64,000 nt of DNA from Shinisaurus crocodilurus (Eukaryota; Chordata; Lepidosauria; Squamata; Shinisauridae): the NCBI GenBank assembly GCA_021292165.1, contig CM037879.1, positions 119,415,473 to 119,479,472 of the forward strand, read 5' to 3'. Of the stretch, positions 55,381 through 64,000 are shown piece by piece. A model generated the notes under the pieces. The model was not told the DNA's origin. It searched no databases and was given only the letters and a program-made list of their open reading frames with translations. The translations under genes were made by a program, and so were the position numbers. Every line of letters begins with the position of its first letter. Within the stretch, counting starts at the first letter, position 1.

Positions 55381-55844
55381 AGATATCACGTCATATATTG
55401 TGAGAGATTACCAGGAAAGAAAGGAGAATGAGCCGTGGAATGGAGACAACTGCGTTTATTTTGTACCATTGAGTTACGGCCTTGATATCCCTAATATCTC
55501 TTCACTTATCTACCCTAAAATTGCACTGCTTACCCTGCTCACTCCCTGCTTTCCTGGTGGGCTGGAGGAGCATTCTGCCCTTCATGGAAGGGGGAGGAGC
55601 CTGTCTACTTTAAAGACTTGGATCTTTCTCCCCTTCATAGTTTGGAAGCTTGGCACCCACCCATCCACCTTGGAGCCAGTATGGGCTGAGCTGGTTGCCA
55701 GTTATGGGTGCCATTTATGAACTTTTGCCCAGCGTAATATGGGTATGCCTGTCTGAGATTAGCCATTTTGATGATTGGGGGGTTTCTCCTATGCCATGCT
55801 GATCTGGAGCAGAGGCTTGTTTGATGGGTGGTTGCTCTAGACCC
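55381..55844. other. Unassigned sequence
   Basis: No feature is recognised. The frame at 55400-55720 has no motif. Confidence 0.4.
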
Positions 55845-56207
55845 CTATAGGTTCCCAATCTTTTTGGGTTGATGGGCACATAAGGAATTTTGAGAATGTC
55901 ATGGGTGCTCTCATAAAATGGTTGCCATGGAGTGGGGCTTTCCCATTCATAAAATGGCTGCCATGGCTGGTCACGAAAATACTCAATCCCCAGAAGGCAA
56001 CATGATAAGACTAAAAGAAAAGTAACTTGCCAAAGAACATAAATATAAGGCAGAGGTGGGAGCCTGACCTCTAAAACACAAAACCACTCTTAAATCTTAA
56101 GAAATCAAATAAAAATCAAGAGGGCAGGGCACCTGGTGGGCACTAACAAAAGTGCCTGCGGTCACATTGCTGCCCATGGGCCCCACGTTGGAGACCTCAG
56201 CTATAGG
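55845..56207. mobile_element. hAT-like non-autonomous element with flanking duplication
   Basis: Left end GTTCCCAATCTTTTTGGG and right end GCCCATGGGCCCCACGTTGG, then AGACCTCAG, match an hAT-type terminus (CAG...GGGGACC when inverted). CTATAGG flanks both sides (55845-55851 and 56201-56207), close to the 8-bp duplication of hAT elements. The interior has repeated AAAATGGTTGCCATGG-type words. Confidence 0.75.
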
Positions 56208-57766
56208 CAGATTTGGATAGGCAGGTTCACAGGTTCAAGGGAAAGAAAAAAGAAATTAAATTTGGTGAGCACCATAGCACACTTTTAAGGTGAAGGGAGG
56301 CTTTCTCAGACCTGTTCCTTCCAGGCTGCAAGGCTAGAGAGATAAGGACAACTTCTCTATTGAGTTCTAAAGGCTGGTTCACACTGCTGAGTTCCCCCAC
56401 AGGATTGGGTGCATACAGGGACAGCCAGCCCTAGACTATATGGTACTTGAGGTGCAGAATGTCGTTGGCAGCCCCTCCATTTGCTCAGTTTTTTAATACA
56501 TTATTTTTTATAGAATGTGTTGTCCATTTCATGCCTTCAATGCACAATTTCCATGCATGATTTATCCCTGTGATATAAAATGATAAATGTGCACGCTGAG
56601 ATCTGTAAATCTGTATTTATTCATGAAATCCAAACTGGTCATACTATTTGTCTTAGTGGTTGGACATGTACCGCCAAGCCCAGCATCCCTGGCGTTGCCT
56701 GGGCCGTCTTCCCCTATATTGTGCTTGCAAACACAACTGAGTGGAGAAATGTCAGTGTGTGTGAAGCTGTCTCCGCGCTCACAGCTGGACTCGGCCCCAC
56801 AGCTGCAACAGTGTTTGCTGGTTCACTGAGATGGCTGCTAAGTGTACAACCTACTTTCCTAATCTTACTCAACTCAGTGACATACCTGCCCTGTATACAT
56901 AATTATGTAGAAAAACTGGATGGTGCAAATTAGATCTAAATTATTATAGAGCTAGAATTCTAACCCTACTTATTAGATGTTTAAAACATTTATATCCCAC
57001 CTTTCCTCTGAAGAGCTCAAGGTGGCCAAGAACAAAGATAAACCATCATTTACCCATTTTAAATACCCCTTACATTCTAATACTAAATTTCTAAAACAGC
57101 AGCACGAACTCAGGCTATATTTAGATAGGGGGGAATAAAGCAGTGTGAGCTTTCTCCACTCCTTGTTCCATTTGTGTGAAGAGGGAGCTTTTGTCCCATG
57201 ATCTGGTGGACCGAAATGCTACACACTTATAACAGAGGATATTCTATTCACTTCCAGGCCTGAGAGAATTCCTACCCCCTTTTCTCCCACCTGCCCATGT
57301 GCTAATGTGTCTGCCAGGATAAACAAGGCCTTGTGTGATCTTTATTTAAACAATAACGACAAGCCAGCCAGAAAGAAAGAGAGGAAGAAAGAAAGAAAAT
57401 GAAAAATAAACACAGTTAAAGCTTAAGAGGAAATAGTACCACACAGGGAGAGCAGTGTAATATGCTTTTTATCCATATAACATAAATACATTCACAGAAC
57501 TCCTCCTCAAAGGTGCATTAATTAAATTTGTAAGATATTCCCTTGGAGATGTGTAAACTTGGACCTACTATCATGACTGATGCCAGCAAAGTACATTTGC
57601 TTTTCTTAAAATAGATAAGAAAGGCAAAGTTTTACAGAAAGTGCTTTATTTTTAAAAAATGTGTAGGCTAAAAGGACTTGTAAACCAAGAGGGAGTAACC
57701 ATCAACAGTGATGGAGAGCTATAGGGAAATCACACTTTTCTGTAATGGAGGCTATTTAGTCAGTTA
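56208..57766. other. Unassigned DNA with a small L2-like tail
   Basis: No gene is supported. ACATTTATATCCCACCTTTC with GAGCTCAAGGTGG at 56985-57025 is the complement of a common LINE/SINE tail. A GAAA-rich run lies at 57372-57405. Confidence 0.4.
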
Positions 57767-58130
57767 CTGGCCGTGTTCGCACGTCATGACAACACACACT
57801 GGCAATAAGCCATGGTGGGTGGATTGTTGTGCGAACAACTCATGGTGAGCCCCGACAGATGATCAGGCTCCCTGTCAGTTGTCGACCCCCTCCTCCCCGC
57901 TCAGTCCTTCCACGGGAATCCTAGGGGACACTTCAGGAGGAACAAGTCTTTTCCCCCATCCCCGCTGCCGCAAGCTGTTTTGGGCTCCCCATGGCTGTTT
58001 TTTTCCTTTTAAACTTTTCTCCTTTGGAGATCATGAAAGCTGGCTGTCAAGCTGACTTTCACGAACCTAGTCTTGACAGCTATGAGCAGTCCCTTCAAAG
58101 TGCCCCAGTGGGCATGGAACATTGGAGGCA

Positions 58131-58330
58131 GGGCCGGTGCAAGGCAGTTTGGTGCCCTAGGCAAGATCAGATATTTAGCGCCCCCCCCACTTGAGCCCTC
58201 CCTCCCTCCAGCCCTATGCCCATTATGAAATAAAAGTCAATTGGCAAACCTCAGCATATTTACGTGGAAGTAAGCCCCATGGAAATGAATAGTATCAACT
58301 TTTCAGTAGATTTGGCTGAGCGGTGGCTCA
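58131..58330. mobile_element. Inserted fragments: CCGGTGCAAGGCAG-type end and CAATCC-family piece
   Basis: GGGCCGGTGCAAGGCAGTTT with GCGCCCCCCCC repeats the left end of 33815-34412. The following AAGTAAGCCCCATGGAAATG resembles the interior of the 44987-45072 element. Both are partial. Confidence 0.6.
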
Positions 58331-58558
58331 GCTGCTCTGCTTCCCCGGGCTAACCTTCGCCGCCTGGCTCTTGCTGCAGCACCTTGGACACCCCCCCCCC
58401 CCATGGCTCTGGCGTCCTCCTTCTTGACAGGTAAGGATGGGCATGGGGATGTTGAGGGCGGGGGTGGGTGGGTCCAGGCAGATGCACATTATGCAAGGAT
58501 TGTCTGTGATAAAGGGGATCTGTAGAACTTCTCCCTCATTTTCACCTTTGGCAACAAC

Positions 58559-58652
58559 AGAGCCTGTATGAGAATTTAAAATGATAAATTCATTTTCCAT
58601 TGTGGACAGAGTGAGGAAAAAGTATTAATTTTTAAATTCTCATACAGGCTCT
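58559..58652. repeat. Hairpin with 23-bp arms
   Basis: AGAGCCTGTATGAGAATTTA (58559 on) and its complement TAAATTCTCATACAGGCTCT (to 58652) are near-perfect inverted copies with a 48-base spacer. Confidence 0.9.
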
Positions 58653-59373
58653 ATTGCCAAATGTCTTCTGTGAGCTGTCAAGAGGAACCAAAGGGGAAGC
58701 TGAATAGATTTGGAGTCTTGGCTGGGGCAATGTCCAGGGTAGGTATCTGCTATCCCATGGCGTGAAAGATCACAGTCTTTTTTTTTTAAGAAAAATTAAA
58801 ATATTTTTTTGGACACAATTTTGTGCACAAAAAATAAAGATAAAAATGCTGGGCAGCCCCTCCAACATGCTGCTGGGGCACTTTGAGGGGACTGCTCATA
58901 GCTGTCAAAATGGGGATCAAGAAAGCTGGCTTGCCAGCCGGCTTTTACAATCTCCAAAGAAAAAAAGTTTAAAAGGGAAAAAGCCGTAGCAAGCCCCAGA
59001 TGGCTTACAGTGGGGGCGGGGATGGGGAAAACCTGTGCCAGCTGCCCCCCAAGTGCCACTTGGGCACTTTTGGGCAGCTGGCATTGACACTTGCCCAGTT
59101 GCCCCATGGCAAGAGCAGCAAGGGTTCTTTTGCCACTGTTGCCATGGTGCTCACTAGCTGATTCCCCATACCCAGGATGGGGTTGGTCATCCAGATTTAG
59201 ATGACATGACAACCTATCGTGGATGCAGCAACCCCTAGAACAGCCCATGGGTTGTTGTGGTGGCTTGATGCACATGCACAAACCACCCTGGGGAAATAGG
59301 TGAGGGTTTGCATGACACAACAACCCACTGTGGGTAGCAACCCATGATGGGTTGTTGTGTTGTGTGAACCCAG

Positions 59374-60015
59374 TCACTGAAGGCAACTGGTCAGAGGTGT
59401 TCTAAGCAAGAGTGAAAAGTTGACTTCTTTTGCAATATCCTGTTGTTTTCATGCACTTTTGAAGCATTTGCTTTGATGAAATGACATTGTTTTTGGCCTA
59501 AATTTGGCATGAAGTAAAATGCTAGAATTAATCACTGCAGCTGTGTTTGACTTTAGTGAAGATGAAGCTAGTTCCATTGTGGCTTTAATAGATGTAATTG
59601 TGTTGGCTTTGAATAGAACAGTGAGTTCACGTTTGATTATTTGACAGACATAGTTTTGTTGCATATAGATGTATTATTAATATCCTATTAACTCTCACTG
59701 GATACAACACATATCTAGGCCTCATTGTCCTAGGCATTGAGCAGCACACAACTTGGACTCTTTCTTGTTTTGAGGAGAATAACAATCAATAAGTCAAACA
59801 AATGGAAGAGATATATATATTTCATACTTACTGCACGGAGGTGTGCGTGTCTCAGCACCTGAATACCCTAAGTCCAGTTTTACAATGGTTCTTCATATTA
59901 CACAGTCCTGAAGACTATGGAACAATGTTGACCCATTACATAAGCGTGGATTGCAGGATATTCTTTTTAGTTTAATACTTTGGTCTGCTAGGTATGTGCT
60001 GGAAAGGCCATTTAC
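59374..60015. other. Unassigned, repeat-poor DNA
   Basis: No gene or transposon is recognised. Confidence 0.4.
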
Positions 60016-60129
60016 GGCACAATTCTATGCATTTTTGGACAAAAAAGTCCTACAACTCCCAGCATTCCCCAGCCAGCCATGCTGGGAGTTGTAGGACTTT
60101 TTCTGTCTTGAAATGCACAGGATTGTACC
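60016..60129. mobile_element. Palindromic foldback MITE (copy 2)
   Basis: GGCACAATTCTATGCATTTT, TCCTACAACTCCCAGCAT and the inverted remainder to GGATTGTACC match the design of 8978-9117. Confidence 0.85.
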
Positions 60130-61232
60130 TTTAATGAAGTTGGATCTCATTGGGTTAGGTTCTGTGTGGATTTCCCCTTAAAGATATTAGAAAGTCTCTG
60201 AAAAATTGTGATTCCTGGATCAACAAGGCTGGGGTTTTCAAACTTTGTATGTTTAGTCCAAATGCAGGGAAGATTACCTTAAAGGAATTAAAGAGGCCAT
60301 AATTAGGAGTATTCAGACACATTAGAAAGGAAAAAAATAAAACTGATTCTAAGATATTGTGTACCTGTTTAATTATGAGAAAATATATTAAATAGAATAG
60401 GGGCTATCTCTTTTATATCTTATTACCATACAGCACATCAATGACAAAGATTCGATAGAAATAAAAGATCCCATGTTTTGTCTATTAGTCCAGCCATGAA
60501 AGCTTATTGAATGAAAATGACTGTCACTTCTGGTGAGTTTCACCTCTATTACCAAGAGGAGCACTTCTGAAGTTTAAATAAGAGGTTTGCAATATTTGGT
60601 TCACACAAGACAAATGCAAAGCAGTATGAATAACTATACTGCAGGCTTATATGGCTAGTTAAGGTGAATTTGTTTACTCAGGGCCCAATCCTATGGCCAG
60701 CAGATGCTGCCTGGCCGGCCATGGGGTCCCCGCTCCGACTTTGTAAAAGCCCTCTGAAGTTGTAGTGGGGACTCCGCCTTCGGAGGGCCCTCCCTCCTCC
60801 CTCGCAGCCAGTGTGGTTGTTTCCATGCTGGGTGCGGCTCCAAAGATGGAAGACTGTCTTGGGAGTAGGCACAAGGAGGTCATTCTGCGGGCCGGCGAGG
60901 GGAGGAGGGAGGCACAGCTGTCCTATGAAGAATCTAGGTGGTGCCTCAGCTTCTCCTCCTTGCGAGGGGGAGAAAACATTTAGACAGCCGAAATCAGACA
61001 TCATCAAAATGTTTTGGAGGGGGAGGGCAGCACAGAGGCAATCCTAGCCTCCAGGCTTCTCCCACCTTCCATTGGATGCCCCAATCCTCCAGATGCCCAT
61101 AATCCTCCCCTTAGGCTTTTTAAATCTGTGTAATTTCCCCCTTCCAATTCTGATGTTTTAATGAGCTGCTGCCCTGTCTCTCTGGTGACTTTTCTTGTTT
61201 TCCTGTTGTTTTATTGAATTGTGTGCGTGTGC

Positions 61233-61233
<1 letters not shown>
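60130..61233. other. Unassigned DNA with a GC-rich block
   Basis: No gene is supported. At 60682 GGGCCCAATCCTATGGCC looks like the start of a CAATCC-type element. The GC-rich stretch 60690-61040 may be its interior, ending near GGCAATCCTAGCC at 61036. The overlapping short frames there carry no motif. Confidence 0.4.

Positions 61234-61271
<38 letters not shown>
61234..61271. repeat. (TA)n microsatellite
   Basis: About 18 TA units. Confidence 0.95.
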
Positions 61272-61274
<3 letters not shown>

Positions 61275-61469
61275 TGGTTAGCTGCCATGAGTGCTACATT
61301 TTTAAATGAAAGTCAGGATATATATTATTATCCAAATCAATCAATCAATCAATTAATATTGGTTTGAACCCTAGCTAGACTTCCATGAACACAAGGACCA
61401 GGATCCAGTGGAGGATCCTGCCAGCAGGAGGGAGAAGATGATTTTTCATCATTCTCCCTCCTCCTAAAA

Positions 61470-61972
61470 GTGCAGAAAAGGGCAACTAAATTGATCAAGG
61501 GTCTGGAGCAACTCCCCTGCTAGTAAAGGTTACAACATGTGGATTTATTTAGCTTTTTCTCCCTCTCTCATAATACCAGAACCTGGGATCATCCCATGAA
61601 GCTGATATGGTGGGAAAGTCAGGACAGATAGAAGGAATTACTTCTTCACACAGTGCATAGTTAAACTATGGAATTCACTTCCACAAGATGCAGTGATGGG
61701 CACCAATCTGGATGTCTTTAAAAGGGTATTGGACAAATTCATGGAGGATAAAGCTATCAGTGGCTACTAGTCCTGATGGCTATATGCTACCTCCAGAATC
61801 AGAGGCAGTATGCCTATATACACCAGTTGCTGGGGAACATGGGCGGGAGGGTGCTGTTGCACTCATGCCTTGCTTGTGGGATCCCGTGGGCAGCTGGTTG
61901 GCCACTGTGTCAACAGAATGCTGGACTAGGTGGACCTTTGGTCTGATCCAGCAGGGCTCTTCTTATGTCCTG
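61470..61972 (+). mobile_element. CR1-like LINE 3' end, longest copy of its type here
   Basis: Begins with VQKRATKLIKGLE-like coding sequence (61470-61510), passes through a decayed FSLSHNTR..HPMKLIW-like block to GTTAAACTATGGAATTCACT and GGATGTCTTTAAAAGGGTAT, and ends with the 3' UTR CTGGACTAGGTGGACC, AGCAGGGCTCTTCTTATGTC. It links the shorter fragments at 1990, 5911, 9430 and 19222 to the CR1 protein. Confidence 0.88.
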
Positions 61973-63256
61973 CATCCCTCCCCATCCCAGAGGGTTCCAA
62001 AACCATCTAGAACAGATTTGTGGGTGCACACGGGCTGCACAGAGAAGGAGGCATCAGTTAAAGTTGCTTCCACCCTTTGTCTGGCATGAGCTCCCAATTA
62101 CTTCCTTCACATGGTGGTGGGCAGGCTTGATCATGTACTTGTACCATGCATAGATAGAATACAACATTTTTATTGTGAGATGAAAACAGACTAATCATCA
62201 GAAGTATGACTTGTTGGAAACTAGTACTGTGAATATAGTAGAGCCATGAAGGGTCAGAACTTGTAAGAAAGATAATCAAATTAGCTACCAGGAAACTTGA
62301 CAAGTGTACTCAGCAGTCAATCTCAGTATGCTCGTTTCCTGTTTCAAGTAGACCAAACAACAATAAATAATGCACAAGGGAAGCTAATCTGCAGCCTGAG
62401 CATTTTAATAAATAAAAGGTAACAATTCCATTCAGGTACATGGCTTCTTGCCAATGCTTGTTTGAAAGAGAGCTGCTGTCAGTACACACAAACAGTGCCG
62501 TGAGCTTTCTGCTGCTTCCTTTTATTTGTGGTTTGTATATATTTTTGGACACAGAAAGCTGTAGGCTTTCATGTCATGAATACCAAACAATAATAAAAAG
62601 CCCTTCACAAGATGAGAAAAGTCATTGCAAAATGGGAGTAGGGATGGAATCACTGGTAAAGGGGATAATAATTCACAGGCCTGTTTCACAATTATGGGCT
62701 AATTTCCCTTCCTGTGTCTTTCTAAGTGAAGTGTCCATTTCTACAACAACCATATTCTGCATTTTCAGATTATTTCTCCTTTGGTGACTTTGAAATAAAC
62801 TGTACAGGTTTGGCTGCCAGTGTTGTATCTTTGCTGAACTACCGTTTGTCTAAAATTACTTGGTACTTGCATTCCAGGCCTGTCACCACTGAGCTAGTTT
62901 ATTTGTTACATTTTAGGAGGGGGGCTTTGTTTCTCTCTTTGTTTCACACACATACACACACTTATGAATCCTAGGAGTAATAGGGCAGAGGGCTTAGCAG
63001 ATGCAAGAAGAAAGCCATGGATATCGATGGGATATCCACCAGTCATTCCTTCAGGGAAAAGCATGGCACTCATCCTAGATACTGCTTAGGATTGTCATAG
63101 AATCATGGAATACACACATACACCCTGCTCTGTGATGAATACCTAAAGTCACCCTGACAAAGGTTTGACTAAAGGTTTTACATGACAATATTCAGAGAAT
63201 CAAATTGCACAACGTTCCTAGACAGTCTGTCATGCTGAATTGCTCATATAAACAAT
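61973..63256. other. Unassigned DNA
   Basis: No gene or named repeat is recognised. Confidence 0.4.
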
Positions 63257-64000
63257 GGGCGGGTTCGCACGACCAGGCAACAATTGTGGTACGTTACCAC
63301 GATTGTTTGCTGGATCGCATAAAAAGCAACAACGATGAGCCTGACAGACGATCAGGCTCATCATTGTTTCTTTGCTCCCTCCCCGCCCCTCATTCCTCCC
63401 AGTGATAACCCAGGGTACACCGCGGGGAGTAATGAGGCTCCTCTTTTCGACAGCCGTGATCACGAGCCCATTTCAGCTCGCAGCGGCTGTCAAAGACTCC
63501 CTGTTGTGCAAACAGGGCTCGTGCCCTGAAACGCGACAAGGAGAGGGGAGCCTCTCGCCTCCTCCTTGAGAGGTCTCCTCTCAGGCAGGAGGCAGTAGTG
63601 CCGGTTCCACTCTCTGCAACTGCTCCGTCAACGGAGCAGCTGTGGAGAGTGGATCACAGCCTCCTGCTGGAGAGGTTTACTCCAGGGTAAACCTTACTCC
63701 AGGGTAAACTCCAGGTTTACTCCAGGGTAAACCGCCTTTCTGCTGCAGGCGGTAACGCAGTCCCCGCCTACAGCAGGGAAACCTCTTCGGCGGCAAAGCA
63801 GGGGGGGGGCTGCTCCTGTTACTGGTGCGGCCACGCCAGTGAAAGCAACAGACTCCGCTCAGTTCCCAGAGAGGGTTGCCCACTGCAGCTGGGGGCTGCG
63901 CCCCGGCTACAATGGGCAAACCTCTCGGGTGGTGCAGCAGAGCGTGGCCTGTTACTGGCGTGGCTGTGCCACTAAAATCAGCAGACTACGCCCACTCCCG
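63257..64000. mobile_element. CpG-rich DNA element, truncated by the window end
   Basis: Starts GGGCGGGTTCGCACGACCAG, the terminus shared with 43845 and 57767. Contains GATGAGCCTGACAGACGATC (compare 57852 and 13987), a hairpin at 63608-63652 (CCACTCTCTGC...AACTGCTCCGT and complement), and three copies of TTTACTCCAGGGTAAAC or TTACTCCAGGGTAAAC (63675-63732). The right end is outside the window. Confidence 0.65.

Larger units (their letters stand above)
57767..59373. mobile_element. Long inverted-repeat DNA element, about 1.6 kb
   Basis: Ends CTGGCCGTGTTCGCACGTCA and the complement of CTGGGTTCACACAACACAAC. Inner arms 57972-58115 and 58869-59000 are inverted copies at about 80 percent by eye (CTTTTAAACTTTTCTCCTTT and GACAGCTATGAGCAGTCCC, both repeated as complements). 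The middle holds later insertions (58131-58855). There is no transposase frame. Family relatives begin at 13917, 43845 and 63257. Confidence 0.75.

Overview
This window reads as vertebrate nuclear DNA, most likely from a lizard or other squamate reptile. The evidence is the mixture of repeats: CR1, L2, RTE-like and L1 LINEs, Penelope-like elements, a Helitron, CORE-SINEs, a tRNA-headed SINE, and many short palindromic or inverted-repeat DNA transposons, several with termini I associate with squamate genomes. The species call is inference. I found no host protein-coding exon, rRNA gene or functional tRNA gene that I can support. All recognisable coding sequence is broken transposon protein. A run of 100 N at 42458-42557 shows this is a draft assembly with a default-size gap.

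Layout. 0-12 kb: an L2 3' end, CR1 fragments, a CORE-SINE, an inverted-repeat element and a palindromic MITE in otherwise plain AT-rich DNA. 12-22 kb: an inverted-repeat MITE, a decayed Penelope-like reverse transcriptase, a foldback element, a SINE, two mariner-like short elements, and a perfect 46-bp inverted repeat whose arms lie 1.7 kb apart. 23-32 kb: an hAT-like MITE, a minus-strand L2 with a CR1 inserted in it (6-bp target duplication), an ancient MIR-type SINE, further L2 pieces, and a 70-bp exact duplication beside a tiny L2 tail. 33-46 kb: CpG-rich DNA elements, foldbacks, a tandem duplication, the gap, an L1 fragment, a tRNA-headed SINE and a minus-strand RTE-like LINE that keeps its YADD motif.

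47.9-50.3 kb is the richest part. A CR1 remnant was split by a minus-strand Helitron with canonical TC and CTAG ends at an A/T target. The Helitron carries remnants of an OTU-type domain. It was itself hit by a Penelope-like 3' end (15-bp target duplication), by an L1 3' end inside that (18-bp duplication), and by a CORE-SINE.

50.7-55.4 kb is a long L2 LINE with a readable endonuclease. It is interrupted by a TA-flanked DNA transposon containing a large palindrome and a GC-rich minisatellite. It also carries an inverted duplicate of its own sequence and has lost the catalytic core of its reverse transcriptase. 55-64 kb: hAT-like and long-inverted-repeat DNA elements, a second palindromic MITE, a CR1 3' part, and a CpG-rich element cut by the window end.

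The elements do not form a pathway. Their nesting gives a relative history of insertion (CR1, then Helitron, then Penelope-like, then L1; L2-B, then CR1; L2-A, then the TA-flanked transposon). The near-identity of the two L2-A 3' ends (0.87-1.8 kb and 54.6-55.4 kb) suggests that this L2 subfamily moved recently.
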